Assembly: GCF_019603315.1 (NCBI RefSeq)
Contig: NZ_CP080649.1
Location: 1,379,501 to 1,443,500, forward strand
DNA length: 64,000 bases
DNA from: Ruficoccus sp. ZRK36
GTDB lineage: Bacteria > Verrucomicrobiota > Verrucomicrobiia > Opitutales > Cerasicoccaceae
Direction: 5' to 3'
Shown: in pieces, positions 32,220-42,671 of the stretch
Position numbering within the stretch: the first letter of the stretch is position 1
Layout: each line of letters starts with the position of its first letter
Position numbers and translations under genes: made by a program
Notes under the pieces: model-generated
What the model saw: the letters and a program-made list of their open reading frames with translations, nothing else
Told to the model about the DNA's origin: nothing
Databases searched by the model: none

Positions 32220-33905
32220 ATGACCCCCGAATCCAAAAAACGCCTGATATGGATCCTGCTGGCCATGGCCATGGTGGTGATCGTCGCAGTGGCTGCGGCG
32301 GGCCCGCTGCTGCGTGTTTACCGTGAGTATCAGGCGAGGGAGAGTGTTGCTGAGGCAAACACCCTGCTGGCGGACAACGACCTTGAAGAGGCTCTCGAGG
32401 CGGCCCGCGAAGCCTATGTCGCCGACCCGGACAGCCCGGATGTCGTGCGCACGGTCGCGATGGTGTATAACAAGCTGGACCCTCGCCAGGCCGAGGCGTT
32501 CTGGCGCAAGTGCTTCGAGCTCACCGACGACAACACCGATCTGGGGAATTGGGTTTCCGCTGCTATCAAGGCGGGTGAGTTTGATTCCGCCCGCTTGGGG
32601 CTGGAAAAAATGAAGCAGCGTGGGCTGACCGGCTCGGCCTATCATCTCTATCTCGGGCAGGTGCTTCTGCATGATCAGGACTTGAACGGTGCCCTGATGG
32701 AGGGTCGCCAGGCGCTGGCGGCAGACTTGCCCGATGAGCGGGCGCATTTCTTCTTCGTCCAGCTGACGCAGCTTTCGGATGATCCGGAGTTGCGACAGGA
32801 GGGGCTAGACTATCTTTGGGGGCTGGCACGCCAGCGAGATCGCCTTGGGCTGCATGCCCTGCGTAACCTCGCCAACTCCGGGCTCATTGATAACGATGAC
32901 CGGCTGGAGCTCATCCGTCTCTTGGAGGCGCACCCGCTAGCTGATCGCGAAGACCGGCTGCTCTGTTTACAACTGGGGTACGAGGTCTCAGATGCTAATG
33001 CGGAGCGAAACCTCGACCGGGCCGAGGAGTTCTTTGATCTGGATAATCCGCTGGATTTGATCCGGCTCGGTCGTTGGCTCAACCGCCAGGGGCGCTACAC
33101 CCAGACGCTTGAGGTGATCCCTGCCGAGGAGGCATTTTCCCGCAAGGACCTGTTTTTGATCCGCATGGACGCGATGGCGCAGTTGGGGCAGTGGCGGCAG
33201 TTGGAGGACCAGCTTCGACGTTCCGGTGCCCCCCTCGACGAGTTTTTGCGTCAGCTCTTTCTCGCGCGTGCGTACTTTGAGACCGGTAGTGACAGCTCTG
33301 GAGAGATTGCCTGGGACCGGGCTGTGCTTGAGGCTTCACGGGATGCGCAGAAGCTCTGGTACCTCGTCCAGTACGCCCGCCAGCTCAACTTCGACGATGA
33401 AGCAGCCGCCGCCCTGTGGAAGCTGACTGACTATCCGGCGCATCGGCAGCGAGCCTGTGAGGAGCTGGTTCAGCTCTACCAGCTCGAGTATGATGCGCGG
33501 GGTATGCAGAAAGTGCTCCGCCTCATGGTAAATAGCTATCCGGATAACCTGTCGGCGTTGAACGACTGGGCCTACGTTAATCTGTTGCTGCAGGAGCAGG
33601 AGCCGGCTGCGCTCCGGGCAGCGCAAAAGGTGGTGCTCGAAAGTCGTCACCCCTACCTCTCGCACTACGTCACGCTCGCTCTGGCCTACTACCGGATGGG
33701 GGACTTTCAGAAGGCGTTCGAGACCCTGGAGCCGTTGCAGGTTAACTGGCTGACCGCTCCGCCCAAGTGGCGTGTCGTCTATGCGGCGATTCTCCGTGCC
33801 AATGGAGACATCGCATCGGCTCGTCAGCTCCTGCAGGGGGTTGATCCAGCTGACCTGCTCCCGGAGGAGATTGCGCTGGTGCAGGGAGAGGATGCCAAGT
33901 CCTAG
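32220..33905 (+). CDS. Membrane-anchored TPR protein
   Basis: A 561-residue protein with one N-terminal membrane helix (LIWILLAMAMVVIVAVAAAG) and then TPR-like helical repeats throughout (EANTLLADNDLEEALEAARE AYVADPDSPD; LYLGQVLLHDQDLNGALMEG; ALAYYRMGDFQKAFETLEPL). It is probably exposed to the periplasm and mediates protein contacts. The ATG at 32220 was preferred over a GTG at 32196. It stands alone between a promoter region and the acyltransferase fusion; no partner is evident. Confidence 0.75.
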   Translation: MTPESKKRLIWILLAMAMVVIVAVAAAGPLLRVYREYQARESVAEANTLLADNDLEEALEAAREAYVADPDSPDVVRTVAMVYNKLDPRQAEAFWRKCFELTDDNTDLGNWVSAAIKAGEFDSARLGLEKMKQRGLTGSAYHLYLGQVLLHDQDLNGALMEGRQALAADLPDERAHFFFVQLTQLSDDPELRQEGLDYLWGLARQRDRLGLHALRNLANSGLIDNDDRLELIRLLEAHPLADREDRLLCLQLGYEVSDANAERNLDRAEEFFDLDNPLDLIRLGRWLNRQGRYTQTLEVIPAEEAFSRKDLFLIRMDAMAQLGQWRQLEDQLRRSGAPLDEFLRQLFLARAYFETGSDSSGEIAWDRAVLEASRDAQKLWYLVQYARQLNFDDEAAAALWKLTDYPAHRQRACEELVQLYQLEYDARGMQKVLRLMVNSYPDNLSALNDWAYVNLLLQEQEPAALRAAQKVVLESRHPYLSHYVTLALAYYRMGDFQKAFETLEPLQVNWLTAPPKWRVVYAAILRANGDIASARQLLQGVDPADLLPEEIALVQGEDAKS

Positions 33906-34068
33906 GCGTTTTTTGTCGGGTTGCCGGCATATAATGTCGAACTGGGTTAGGTTATTCTTCGGGTATAGATTTGTTTTTTATTGTTTAAGTCGTTTCAGGT
34001 GAATGGCTTGATGTGTTTTTGGGTTGTCCGTTTTGTCGCTTGGCATGCGGCGGGCAATGAACGGTGGC

Positions 34069-36375
34069 ATGGAATGCTTATCCGTTATGAACCGCCCTGT
34101 TGAGAGCCTCTTGCTGGGCGCACTGATCCTGCTCGGACTGGTCTGGCTGCCGTTGGCGGTCTACGCCTGGGGCGGCGGAGTTGTACGCCAGGGGATTCTC
34201 TGGGGTATGCGCCGCATCTATCGCCTGCGTATCCGCGGGCTGGAGAACCTGCCGCGTGAGGGTGGGGCACTGGTCGTGTGTAACCACGTGAGCTATGTGG
34301 ACGCGCTCTTGCTGGCTGCTGTCAGCCCGCGTCCGATTCGTTTCCTGAGTGCGGAGTATCTGCAGAAAGTGCCGCTGCTGGGATTGTTCCTGCGGTGGGC
34401 TCAGGCGATTCCGGTCTCACCCGAACGCTCGAAAGAGGCCATCCGCACCGCGGCCGAGTGCCTGCGCCGCGGGGAGCTCGTGGGTATCTTTCCGGAGGGT
34501 AAGCTCAGCCGTGATGGCCGGGTGGGTACTTTTAAGCCCGGCTTCGAGTTGATCGCCCGTCGGGGTGGGGCCCCGGTTGTGCCGGTCAGCCTTGGTGGTC
34601 TGTGGGGGTCGATTTTCAGCTTTGCAGGCGGGCGTTTTTTCTGGAAACTTCCCCGCAAGATCCCCTATCCCGTCCACATCTCGGTGGGCGAACCCACCGA
34701 TCCCCGTACGATGACAGCAGACCAGGCCCGACAGACCATCCTCGACCTCGGCGTTGAGGCATTCGAACAAAAGCCCGAGCTTAAGCAGCACCTGGGATGG
34801 CGCATGCTGGTTGGCCTCAAGCAGCACGTGGACAAGGAACTGGTCGTGGACCGTGCGCTGGGCCGCAAGGCCTTCAAGGGGGGCGTCCTCCTCGCACTCT
34901 CGCTGGGGCTGGCCAAGCGTCTGCGCCGGGACTGCCCGGAAAAGCGTATCGGCCTGGTCCTGCCTCCGGGCATTGCCGGAGTGGTGGGTAATCTCGCCGT
35001 TGTGCTGGCCGGTAAGACCCCGGTTAACCTGAACTTTACCCTCGGGCGCGACGCGGTTGCCGCCTGTGTCGAGCGGGCTGGCATCAAGACCATCCTGACC
35101 GTCGGTGCGATCAAGGAGAAGATCGACGAGAAGTGCCCGGAGTTCCCCTGGACCGATCACATGATCGACCTGAAGGACGCGCTCACCGGCATGTCAAAGC
35201 TCGGGATCGCGCTGCGGCTGGCCGCAGTCAAGCTCCTGCCTGCCGGGTGGCTGGCCAAGCTCTTCCGTGTGCCGACTCAGGGTGGGCGCGAGGAGGCTGC
35301 GATCCTCTTTACCAGTGGTAGTGATGGCGCTCCCAAGGGGGTGGTGCTCTCGCACCGCAACATTATCGCCAACTGTATTCAGGCGTCCATGTGCCGGGCT
35401 TTGCCCATGCAGGAGTCGATGCTGGCGAACCTGCCCATTTTTCACAGCTTTGGTTTCACCGTCACGCTGTGGTTGCCGTTGATGTTCGGCATGCGTGTGG
35501 TCTATACGCCCTCGCCGTTGGACTTCAAACTCGCCGCCCGCGCCATTCGCGAGGAAAAGTGCGGCATCCTGCTGGGCACGCCGACCTTCTTCCGTCCCTA
35601 CCTCAAGCGGGTCGAGCCCTCCGATCTGGCGACGCTCAAGATCGCCATCGCCGGAGCCGAAAAGACTCCCAAGGGCTTTCACCAGGCCTGGGAGGAGCGC
35701 TTCCCGAGCTGCTTCTATCTGGAGGGCTACGGCCTGACCGAGACCACGCCTGTGGTCGGTGTCAATGAGCCGGACATCCTCTCGGACAACCCGGACGACT
35801 GCGTGATCGGCACCCGGGCCGGTTCCATCGGGCGACTTTTCCCCGGAATGGCTGCCCGTATCCGCAGTCTTGAGACGGACGAGATCCAGCCCATGACCCA
35901 GACGGGGATCGTCGAGTTTAAAGGGCCGAATATCTTCGAGGGCTACCTCGACGAGCCGGAGAAGACCGCTGCTGTCCTGCGTGACGGGTGGCTGGCCACT
36001 GGCGACCTTGGACGGCTCGATCCAGATGGCTTCCTCTACATCGAGGGGCGCATCTCCCGGTTTTCCAAAATCGGGGGCGAGATGGTGCCGCATGGCACGG
36101 TCGAGACCGCCGTGGCCAAGGCCCTCGGCCTGGACGACAGCGAGGTTCCGCTCATCGCCGTCTCGGCCCGGCAGGACCCCGCCAAGGGCGAGGCGCTCGT
36201 GCTCCTGAGCACAAGTGCTGTCGACCGCGAGGAGCTCGCTCGCAAGCTGGCTGAGGCCGGTCTGGCCAACCTGTGGATCCCGCGCGAGATTCGGATTGTC
36301 GAGGCCATCCCGACCCTCGGCTCCGGCAAGCTCGATATCAAAGCCCTCAAGGACCTCGCCAGCAGCCGGACATAG
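34069..36375 (+). CDS. Fused acyltransferase/acyl-ACP synthetase (Aas-like)
   Basis: A 768-residue two-domain protein. After a membrane helix (VESLLLGALILLGLVWLPLA), residues ~55-240 form a PlsC-type acyltransferase with NHVSYVDAL (H-x4-D) and FPEGKLSRDG; the rest is an AMP-forming ligase with the P-loop-like ILFTSGSDGAPKGVVLSHRN, YGLTETTPVVGVN and TGDLGRLDPDGFLYIEGRIS. This is the order of E. coli Aas, which reacylates lysophospholipids using acyl-ACP that it charges itself. Several starts are possible (TTG 34024, ATG 34045, 34057, 34069, 34087). Confidence 0.85.
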   Translation: MECLSVMNRPVESLLLGALILLGLVWLPLAVYAWGGGVVRQGILWGMRRIYRLRIRGLENLPREGGALVVCNHVSYVDALLLAAVSPRPIRFLSAEYLQKVPLLGLFLRWAQAIPVSPERSKEAIRTAAECLRRGELVGIFPEGKLSRDGRVGTFKPGFELIARRGGAPVVPVSLGGLWGSIFSFAGGRFFWKLPRKIPYPVHISVGEPTDPRTMTADQARQTILDLGVEAFEQKPELKQHLGWRMLVGLKQHVDKELVVDRALGRKAFKGGVLLALSLGLAKRLRRDCPEKRIGLVLPPGIAGVVGNLAVVLAGKTPVNLNFTLGRDAVAACVERAGIKTILTVGAIKEKIDEKCPEFPWTDHMIDLKDALTGMSKLGIALRLAAVKLLPAGWLAKLFRVPTQGGREEAAILFTSGSDGAPKGVVLSHRNIIANCIQASMCRALPMQESMLANLPIFHSFGFTVTLWLPLMFGMRVVYTPSPLDFKLAARAIREEKCGILLGTPTFFRPYLKRVEPSDLATLKIAIAGAEKTPKGFHQAWEERFPSCFYLEGYGLTETTPVVGVNEPDILSDNPDDCVIGTRAGSIGRLFPGMAARIRSLETDEIQPMTQTGIVEFKGPNIFEGYLDEPEKTAAVLRDGWLATGDLGRLDPDGFLYIEGRISRFSKIGGEMVPHGTVETAVAKALGLDDSEVPLIAVSARQDPAKGEALVLLSTSAVDREELARKLAEAGLANLWIPREIRIVEAIPTLGSGKLDIKALKDLASSRT

Positions 36376-36440
36376 TCCTGCACCTGTGACCCTGCGGATC
36401 ACTCGACATTTTCAGGAAGAAAATGCCAGGGCGCATCCGT
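36372..36440. repeat. Palindromic repeat after the Aas-like gene
   Basis: The unit CCTGCACCTGTGACCCTGCG at 36376 is a variant of the family at 4283 and 9271, with GTGA-x-TCAC arms. It begins at the stop codon. A second pair, CATTTTC/GAAAATG, makes another hairpin at 36407-36424. Confidence 0.6.
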
Positions 36441-36542
36441 TCTTAACTCAGGCCCATCCCTAATGTGCTGGTCCCTTCAGCCCTGTCGCGCGCTTAGCAG
36501 GCCCACAGTCCCAAGTTCTTCCTTCTCCAATAAACTTTTCCC

Positions 36543-37229
36543 ATGATCGGTCCCCGGAAAATTCGTCATCACAGTCTGCCGCGCGAGGGCGCGCCGCTGG
36601 TCGTGGTGCTCGGTGGCATCGGCCCCAATCCCGGACTGCCGGGACGAATGGGGCGTGCGCTACACGGGGCAGGCTTCGCGGTTGAGACGATTCACTATCC
36701 CTCCACGCGCTACCGCATCGGCGAACTGGTGGCGGACCACGTGGGCCCGGCGCTGGCGCGGATCAATACCGACGCTTCCCGGCCGCTGCATTTCGTTACC
36801 TTTTCGATGGGCGGAATCATCTTCCGCGAGCTGATGCGGACGACCCCGCCGGAAAACTTCGCCCGCGCTGTCCTCGTGGCACCCCCGAACAACGGCAGCG
36901 AGGTGTCGCAGTTTTTGAAAGGCTGGGGGCCGTACCGGTGGATGTTTGGCCCCGCCGGGGGCGAGCTCGTGCTCGACGAGTCGCAGTCGATCCCCAAGGG
37001 ACTTGGTCCGCTACCCGAGGGGGTGGGGGTGATCGCCGGGACGCGCTCGCTCGACCCGTGGTTCAACTGGCTCTTTAAGCGGCCACACGACGGCAAGGTC
37101 GCAGTCGAGAGCGCCCGGCAGCCGGGCATGGCGGACTTCACGACCGTCCCCGCCAGCCACTACTTTATCCTCCAGCGCAGCCAAACCATCCGCCACACGC
37201 TGCACTTTTTACGAGAGGGAAAATTCTGA
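36543..37229 (+). CDS. Alpha/beta hydrolase (lipase/esterase-like)
   Basis: A 228-residue alpha/beta-hydrolase. LVVVLGGIGPNPG forms the first strand and oxyanion loop, the nucleophile elbow reads HFVTFSMGGIIFREL (a G-x-S-x-G variant with Phe before Ser), and a late His is in VPASHYFILQRSQT. The middle has LVAPPNNGSEVSQFLKGW, a motif of PGAP1/LipA-type lipases. There is no signal peptide, so it is likely cytoplasmic. The substrate is unknown. A repeat block fills the 220 bases after it. Confidence 0.75.
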   Translation: MIGPRKIRHHSLPREGAPLVVVLGGIGPNPGLPGRMGRALHGAGFAVETIHYPSTRYRIGELVADHVGPALARINTDASRPLHFVTFSMGGIIFRELMRTTPPENFARAVLVAPPNNGSEVSQFLKGWGPYRWMFGPAGGELVLDESQSIPKGLGPLPEGVGVIAGTRSLDPWFNWLFKRPHDGKVAVESARQPGMADFTTVPASHYFILQRSQTIRHTLHFLREGKF

Positions 37230-37235
37230 GCTAGC

Positions 37236-37445
37236 ATCAAAACTGGTACCCCAGGACAAGTCCTGGACCTGTGATGCTTACGCATCACTGATGCCCCCGC
37301 TAAGGCGAAGGCATAGATAAATCTGTAAGTGACAGCGTTGTCTGTTACCGGGGCAGCGAGCCTTAGCGAGCGATGGGGCAGAGCCCCATGAATGCTGCTC
37401 CAGCCGGAGCTTGCGTTCTTTAGGGGAATCCCCTTGGATGGTACA
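37236..37445. repeat. Mosaic palindromic repeat block
   Basis: Holds CCTGGACCTGTGATGC followed by ACGCATCA (37262-37289), GGGGCAGCGAGCCTTAGCGA then GCGATGGGGCAGAGCCCCAT (37352-37391), the reverse complement of the block at 8996-9036, and GCTGCTCCAGCCGGAG at 37395, which recurs at 60628. The block separates the hydrolase from lpxK, both on the plus strand. Confidence 0.7.
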
Positions 37446-37450
37446 GATAC

Positions 37451-38752
37451 ATGCGGGAGAGCCTTCGCAATCGTATCCAGCGGCGCTTAAATGACATCGA
37501 GCAATTCACGATCGATGTCATCTATGACCGTCGCCATGGTCTGGCAGAAACCCTTTACGGCGGCTTTCTGCGGGGACTTTCGTGGATATTCGGGTCTATC
37601 GTGCAGGCGCGTGGTTGGCTGTACCGCAACCGGATTTTCCGGGACCAGCCGCTGGGCTGCCTCGTTGTGGTGGTGGGCAACCTCACCGTCGGCGGCACCG
37701 GTAAGACCCCGGTGGTGGAGAAGTTCGCGCGCTCGCTGCAGGAGCGTGGCCGCAAGGTGGCGATCCTCTCGCGCGGCTACCGCAGTAAGCCCGAGCGCAA
37801 GTACCAGAAGTTCTGGCGCTGGCTGACGCATAATGAGCCGCCCCCGCCCAAGGTCGTCAGTGACGGTAAGAATGTCCTGCTCGGCTCATGGGAGGCCGGG
37901 GACGAGCCCTTTATGCTCGCCTGTAACCTGCCCGGCGTGGTCGTGGTGGTGGATAAAAACCGCGTCAAGGCCGGTGAATACGCGATCCGCAAGTTTGGCT
38001 GCGATACGCTGATCCTTGACGACGGCTTCCAGTACCTGCCGCTGCGCGGCCAGCTCAACCTGCTGCTGGTGGACAAGAGCAACCCCTTCGGTAACCAGTG
38101 CATGCTCCCGCGCGGTATTCTGCGCGAGCCGGTCTCGCACATCCGCCGTGCGAGCTACGTCTTTCTAACCAAGTCCGACGGCGAACCCGACCACGAGCTG
38201 GAGCAGCTGATCCGTCAGCACAAGCCTGATGTGGACCTGATCGAGTGCAGCCACCAGCCGCAGTACCTGAAGGAAGTCTTCGGGGAAAAGACGCGCACGC
38301 TGGCCTCGCTCCAGGGGGTCAAGGTGGCCACCTTTAGCGGGATTGCCGTGCCCGAGAGCTTCGAGACCTTCATCCGCCAGCTGGGGGCCAGCATCGTCCA
38401 CAATCAGCGCTTTCTCGACCACCACCGCTTCACGCCCTACGAGCTGGACCATTTCTTCCGGCAGGCTCAGGAGGCCGGTGCCGAGCTGATCGTGACCACG
38501 GAGAAAGACGCCGTACGGCTCGACCGTGACCACATCCCGCAGGATGTGCCCTTTTATTACCTGCGCCTGGAGGTCGATATCCTCAAGGGTGGGGAGGACT
38601 TCGACGCCGCTGTGGCGCGCATCTGCTTCCCCAAGAGCGAGGTCAAGGCCACCCGTTCGCCGTTTCTCTCCCAGAAGCGAAACGTCGGCCCCACCACTGA
38701 TGCGGCCTCCGCCAAGACTCAGAGCGACGAGGTCCAGACGCGGGCGGGGTAG
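37451..38752 (+). CDS. lpxK: Tetraacyldisaccharide 4'-kinase
   Basis: A 433-residue lipid A biosynthesis kinase that phosphorylates the 4'-position of the tetraacyl disaccharide precursor at the inner membrane. The P-loop GGTGKT is at residues 81-86, followed by [25 protein letters not shown], and [19 protein letters not shown] with the catalytic Asp pair; the late block [11 protein letters not shown] and TTEKDAVRL is also typical. It is longer than the ~330-residue E. coli enzyme because of an N-terminal addition and a polar C-terminal tail. It implies an outer membrane with lipid A. Confidence 0.93.
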   Translation: MRESLRNRIQRRLNDIEQFTIDVIYDRRHGLAETLYGGFLRGLSWIFGSIVQARGWLYRNRIFRDQPLGCLVVVVGNLTVGGTGKTPVVEKFARSLQERGRKVAILSRGYRSKPERKYQKFWRWLTHNEPPPPKVVSDGKNVLLGSWEAGDEPFMLACNLPGVVVVVDKNRVKAGEYAIRKFGCDTLILDDGFQYLPLRGQLNLLLVDKSNPFGNQCMLPRGILREPVSHIRRASYVFLTKSDGEPDHELEQLIRQHKPDVDLIECSHQPQYLKEVFGEKTRTLASLQGVKVATFSGIAVPESFETFIRQLGASIVHNQRFLDHHRFTPYELDHFFRQAQEAGAELIVTTEKDAVRLDRDHIPQDVPFYYLRLEVDILKGGEDFDAAVARICFPKSEVKATRSPFLSQKRNVGPTTDAASAKTQSDEVQTRAG

Positions 38753-38822
38753 GCTCCGGTAGGGCTCCCCCCCATTGTTCAGTACGGCCCTGCACTTTGC
38801 GCTCGCCTGATAGGAGGATGGT
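38748..38822. repeat. Degenerate palindromic repeat after lpxK
   Basis: GGCTCCGGTAGGGCTCCCCC followed by GGCCCTGCACTTTGCGCTCG resembles units in the other blocks but is more decayed. It starts at the lpxK stop codon. Confidence 0.35.
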
Positions 38823-38861
38823 CGTTAATAAGTGCGCCTGCTTCTTTACGAGACTTGGACT

Positions 38862-40082
38862 ATGACCGCTGACACGCAAGACAACGCTGCCCCCGCTGCC
38901 GAGAGCACCGCTCCGGTCCGCGACCTCGAAATCAAAGACACCCAGATTATCTTCAATAGTGTCTGGAGTGACCTGGAGAAGGACTATTCTGTCGAGGAAC
39001 TCTGTTTCCCGAAGGAAATCTTCTGGCTCAACGGCGCCCCCGGCGCTGGTAAGGGGACCCACACCCGCACGGCGATGCGCTTCCGCGACTTCACCGAGCC
39101 GCCCATCGTTGTCAGCGACCTGCTCAAGAGCCCCGAGGCCCGCAAGCGCATCGACGCCGGGCTGCTGGTGGGCGACCGCGAAGTGACCGAGCTGGTCTTC
39201 CGCGCCCTGCTCAAGCCCAACTACCAGAGCGGCGCCGTCGTGGATGGCTTCCCCCGCACCAAGGTCCAGGTCGAGTGCCTGAAGATGCTCTACGCCAAGC
39301 TCAACGAGCTGCGCGGCAAGCACCTGAACACTCCGCTGGCCCACAAGTTTCCCAAGCCGCATTTCCACATCCTGGTGCTCTTCATCGAGGAGGAGGAAAG
39401 CGTCCGCCGCCAGATCCAGCGCGGCGAGCAGGCTATCGCCCACAACCGTGAGGTCGAGGCATCCGGCGTTGGCAAAAAGGAAGAGGTCCGCAAAACCGAC
39501 CTCGATCCCGAGGCCGCCCGCCACCGCTACCGCATCTTCAAGGAGCAAACCTACGACGCGCTTCAGTCACTGCGGGACGTTTTCTACTACCACTATATCA
39601 ACACCAACGATACGATCGAAAAGGTCAGTAAGCGTATCGTGAACGAGCTCAAGTACCAGAGCTCGCTGGAGTTGGAAGAGGCGACCTTTGACCGCATCTC
39701 GACGATCCCGCTGGCCATCTCGATCATCCAGCATGCCCGCCAGGAACTGGTGACGCGTCTGGACGGCTACGAGCAGAACGAGCGCGAAATCTTCGCCCGC
39801 GTGGTCAACCTCGTGCGCGACAAGTTTATGCCGATCATCATCCGGCATGCCATCTCGGGCCGCGCCATCGTGAACAGCGAGGACGAGGTCTTCGATCATC
39901 CGCTGGCCTCGGCCATGCTGATCGACATCTTCTCCGAGCGCGGTTTCCACGCGACGGTAGACATCCAGCGCGAGGACGTGCCCGCCTGTGTCGATCGCGA
40001 GACCTTCGAGATCAAGACCTACACCAAGCGCGTCGTGCGCGTGCACATCAGCTTTGCCGGCAGCGAAATCCGCCGCGGCTAG
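38862..40082 (+). CDS. Adenylate-kinase-like nucleotide kinase with extra C-terminal domain
   Basis: A 406-residue protein. The P-loop GAPGAGKGT is at residues 58-66 and [15 protein letters not shown] is the DGFPR motif that binds the NMP; the R-x4-R-type lid residues appear in [18 protein letters not shown]. Only the first ~240 residues match adenylate kinase; the remaining ~160 ([20 protein letters not shown] ... [15 protein letters not shown]) are of unknown fold and make the protein twice the usual size. It starts at the ATG 38862; a GTG at 38832 is also in frame. True NMP substrate is unknown. Confidence 0.75.
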   Translation: MTADTQDNAAPAAESTAPVRDLEIKDTQIIFNSVWSDLEKDYSVEELCFPKEIFWLNGAPGAGKGTHTRTAMRFRDFTEPPIVVSDLLKSPEARKRIDAGLLVGDREVTELVFRALLKPNYQSGAVVDGFPRTKVQVECLKMLYAKLNELRGKHLNTPLAHKFPKPHFHILVLFIEEEESVRRQIQRGEQAIAHNREVEASGVGKKEEVRKTDLDPEAARHRYRIFKEQTYDALQSLRDVFYYHYINTNDTIEKVSKRIVNELKYQSSLELEEATFDRISTIPLAISIIQHARQELVTRLDGYEQNEREIFARVVNLVRDKFMPIIIRHAISGRAIVNSEDEVFDHPLASAMLIDIFSERGFHATVDIQREDVPACVDRETFEIKTYTKRVVRVHISFAGSEIRRG

Positions 40083-40335
40083 GTGCGTGACCGCACGGGA
40101 CATTGATGGGGCTACCCAGCGGTTTTCACCCGCTGGCATACATGGAGCTTTGCCCCATCGCTCGCTAAGGCTCGCTGTCCCTTTCGCTTTCAGTTGGGTA
40201 AGAGAAACTCGTATCAGTCGGCGTCAGTCGCCGTGGCCCAGGCGGTGGCCTCAGTGATCCGCAGGATCGCAGGAGCAGGACTTTGTCCTGCTTAATGCCA
40301 CCGGGTGTAACCCGGCTCCGGCCTTGCCATGTGGC
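40083..40335. repeat. Mosaic palindromic repeat block
   Basis: Begins directly at the stop codon with GGTGCGTGACCGCACGGGAC, exactly repeated at 43625. It goes on with CCAGCGGTTTTCACCCGCTGG, the unit GCTTTGCCCCATCGCTCGCT (40146), GATCCGCAGGATC and a GGACTTTGTCC core at 40278-40288. No gene is seen from 40083 to 40463; reading frames here begin upstream of the true aminopeptidase start. Confidence 0.7.
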
Positions 40336-40463
40336 CGGGGGAGGGTAGATTGATGGTTTCTGGTTTTGGTCCAGTGCTGCCGGTGATCGGAGGGAATATT
40401 CTCCGATGCGGGCGGCTCGGACTCATGGCCTCTGGATTTTTAGAACGCTCAACCCTATTTGTC

Positions 40464-41579
40464 ATGGATTCCCGATACGAAGAACTCGCCGCCGTGCTCA
40501 CCGGTTTTTCCTGCGCCTTGAAGCGCGGGGAAAACGTCCTCATCGATGCCTTTGATATTCCGGCCGAGATGGTCGTGGCGCTGATCCGCGCCGCCCGTAA
40601 GCGCGGGGCCGTCCCCCACGTGCTTGAGCACAATGCCCGCATCCAGCGCGAACTGGTGATGAAGGGCACGCCCGCGCAGTTCGAGGGGCTGGCCAAGGTC
40701 GAGCTGGCGCGCATGAAGAACATGGCCGCCTACATCGCCGTGCGCGGGTCTAATAATATCTTCGAGTCCAGCGATGTGCCCGCCAAGCAGATGGCCGCCT
40801 ACATGCAGGCCATGAAGCCCGTGCTCGACCACCGCGTGAACCACACGAAGTGGGTCGTGCTGCGCTGGCCCACGCCCGCCATGGCCCAGCAGGCCATGAT
40901 GAGCACCGAGGCATTCGAGGACTTTTACTTCCGCGTCTGCACGCTCGACTACGCCCGCATGAAGCCCGGCATGGCCGCCCTGAAAAAACTCATGGAGGCC
41001 ACCGACCAGGTGCAGCTCAAGGGCCCGGGCACGGACCTGCGCTTTTCCATCAAGGGCATCTCGGCCATCCCCTGCGGCGGCCAGTACAACATCCCCGACG
41101 GCGAGGTCTTCACCGCGCCGGTGCGCGACAGCGTGGAGGGCGTCATCAGCTACAACGCGCCGACCGTTTACCAGGGCGTGTCGTTTGACAATGTGAAGCT
41201 GGAGTTCTCCAAGGGCAAGATCGTCAAGGCCACCTCCTCGAACACGAAGAAGCTCAACCAGATACTCGACTCCGACGAGGGCGCGCGCTACATCGGCGAG
41301 TTTGCCATCGGCTTCAACCCGTACGTGACCGAGCCCATGCGCGACATCCTCTTCGACGAGAAGATCGCTGGCTCCTTCCACTTCACGCCCGGCCAGGCCT
41401 ACGAGGACGCCGACAACGGTAACCGCTCGCAAGTCCACTGGGACCTCGTCAACATCCAGCGCAAGGACTGGGGCGGCGGCGAAATCATCTTCGACGGCAA
41501 GGTCATCCGCAAGGACGGCGTCTTCCTCCCGAAGGCCCTCCACAAGCTCAACCCCGAGTATTTGATGGGCAGGGCATAG
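40464..41579 (+). CDS. M29-type aminopeptidase
   Basis: A 371-residue metallopeptidase of family M29 (thermophilic aminopeptidase type). Metal ligands are placed as in the family: Glu in [13 protein letters not shown], Glu in [18 protein letters not shown], His in [12 protein letters not shown], Tyr-Asp region and [20 protein letters not shown] (His-x-Asp). The ATG at 40464 ([12 protein letters not shown]) was preferred to the frame opening at 40329, which lies in repeat sequence. It removes N-terminal residues from peptides in the cytoplasm. Confidence 0.87.
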   Translation: MDSRYEELAAVLTGFSCALKRGENVLIDAFDIPAEMVVALIRAARKRGAVPHVLEHNARIQRELVMKGTPAQFEGLAKVELARMKNMAAYIAVRGSNNIFESSDVPAKQMAAYMQAMKPVLDHRVNHTKWVVLRWPTPAMAQQAMMSTEAFEDFYFRVCTLDYARMKPGMAALKKLMEATDQVQLKGPGTDLRFSIKGISAIPCGGQYNIPDGEVFTAPVRDSVEGVISYNAPTVYQGVSFDNVKLEFSKGKIVKATSSNTKKLNQILDSDEGARYIGEFAIGFNPYVTEPMRDILFDEKIAGSFHFTPGQAYEDADNGNRSQVHWDLVNIQRKDWGGGEIIFDGKVIRKDGVFLPKALHKLNPEYLMGRA

Positions 41580-41640
41580 CCCTGCACCCGTGATCCTTCG
41601 GATCACCGATGCCTTCGCCTGGGGCGAAGGCGTGCCCGGA
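41575..41640. repeat. Palindromic repeat at the aminopeptidase stop
   Basis: GGGCATAGCCCTGCACCCGTG covers the stop codon and is followed by GATCCTTCGGATC and GCCTTCGCCTGGGGCGAAGGC, three small hairpins in a row. The first unit again resembles CCTGCACCTGTGA. Confidence 0.6.
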
Positions 41641-41651
41641 AAACTTGTACC

Positions 41652-42671
41652 ATGCCAGAAACCACCCAAAGCCTGCGCGCTTTCATCGACGCGCTCCCTA
41701 AGACCGAGACCCATCTGCACATCGAGGGGGCGCTGCCGTGGCGGCTGCTGCAGGAGCTGGACGGGATCAAGTACGCGGCCACGCCGCCGTCCTGGGAGGG
41801 GCATTTCAAGTTCCGCGACTTCGCGCACTTCGACGAGACGCTGCTCGGCCATGCGCTGCAGTGGTACGTCTCGCCCGAGCGTTATCATCAGGCCGCGGTC
41901 GAAGTTTTTAAAGAACTGCAGGCGCAGAACGTTCGCTACGTGGAGACGAGTTTCGCCAGCGGCGTGATCGAGTTTCTCGGTGTGGATGGAAAGGGTATCC
42001 TCGATGGGATCCTCTCTGCTGCCCCCGAGGGGCTGGAGGTGCGCGTCTTCATGGGCATCCATCATGGCGGCATGAACGCAAAGATGCTGCCGATCATCGA
42101 GGAGGCGCTGACCTGGGACGGCCTCGCTGGTATCGACCTGCACGGTACCGAGACGATCCCCGTTGACGAGGCTGCACCGCGCATCTGGCGCGAAGCCCGC
42201 GAGGCTGGTAAGTTTACCAAGGCGCACGCGGGTGAGTTCTGCGGGGCGGACTTTGTGAAGTATGTGATCGAGGAGCTGGGCGCACAGCGTATCGAGCACG
42301 GGGTACGAGCGATCGAAGACCCGGCGGTAGTCGAGTTGATTCGTGAGCGCGATCTGACGCTCGATATCTGCCCGATCAGTAACGTCAAACTCATGCCCGA
42401 TGTGACCCGCGAGAATCACCCCATCCGCGAGCTGTTCGACGCCGGGGTGCGCTGCACCGTGAGCACAGACGATCCGCTCGTCTTCGGGAACACCCTCGCC
42501 GATGAGTACGAGCTACTCCACGAGTACCGTGGGTTTACTCGTGCGGAGTTGGCGCAGGTGGTTCGTAATGGCTTTGAGGCCGCGCTCGTGTGCGAGGAGC
42601 ATCGGCAGGCGCTGCTGGCAGAGTTTGACCGGGCAGTCGCTGACTTAAAGGAGCCGTCCACCGATGCCTGA
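41652..42671 (+). CDS. Adenosine deaminase-like amidohydrolase
   Basis: A 339-residue TIM-barrel hydrolase. HLHIEGALP (His21, His23) binds the catalytic zinc, AHAGEF provides the catalytic Glu, RIEHGVRAIED the third His, and STDDPLVF the Asp of the site. The family deaminates adenosine, adenine or related purines; the length and NVKLMPDVTRENHPIRELFD block fit the adenosine/adenine deaminase group, and the exact substrate cannot be told. Its stop overlaps the RluA start by eight bases. Confidence 0.85.
   Translation: MPETTQSLRAFIDALPKTETHLHIEGALPWRLLQELDGIKYAATPPSWEGHFKFRDFAHFDETLLGHALQWYVSPERYHQAAVEVFKELQAQNVRYVETSFASGVIEFLGVDGKGILDGILSAAPEGLEVRVFMGIHHGGMNAKMLPIIEEALTWDGLAGIDLHGTETIPVDEAAPRIWREAREAGKFTKAHAGEFCGADFVKYVIEELGAQRIEHGVRAIEDPAVVELIRERDLTLDICPISNVKLMPDVTRENHPIRELFDAGVRCTVSTDDPLVFGNTLADEYELLHEYRGFTRAELAQVVRNGFEAALVCEEHRQALLAEFDRAVADLKEPSTDA

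Noticed and set aside
31943-32272. 109-codon minus-strand frame in the gap before the TPR gene
   Set aside because: No domain or signal, overlaps the TPR gene start, and the codon composition is poor.
40455-42419. 654-codon minus-strand frame
   Set aside because: Antisense to the M29 aminopeptidase and adenosine deaminase-like genes, which have clear catalytic motifs on the plus strand.
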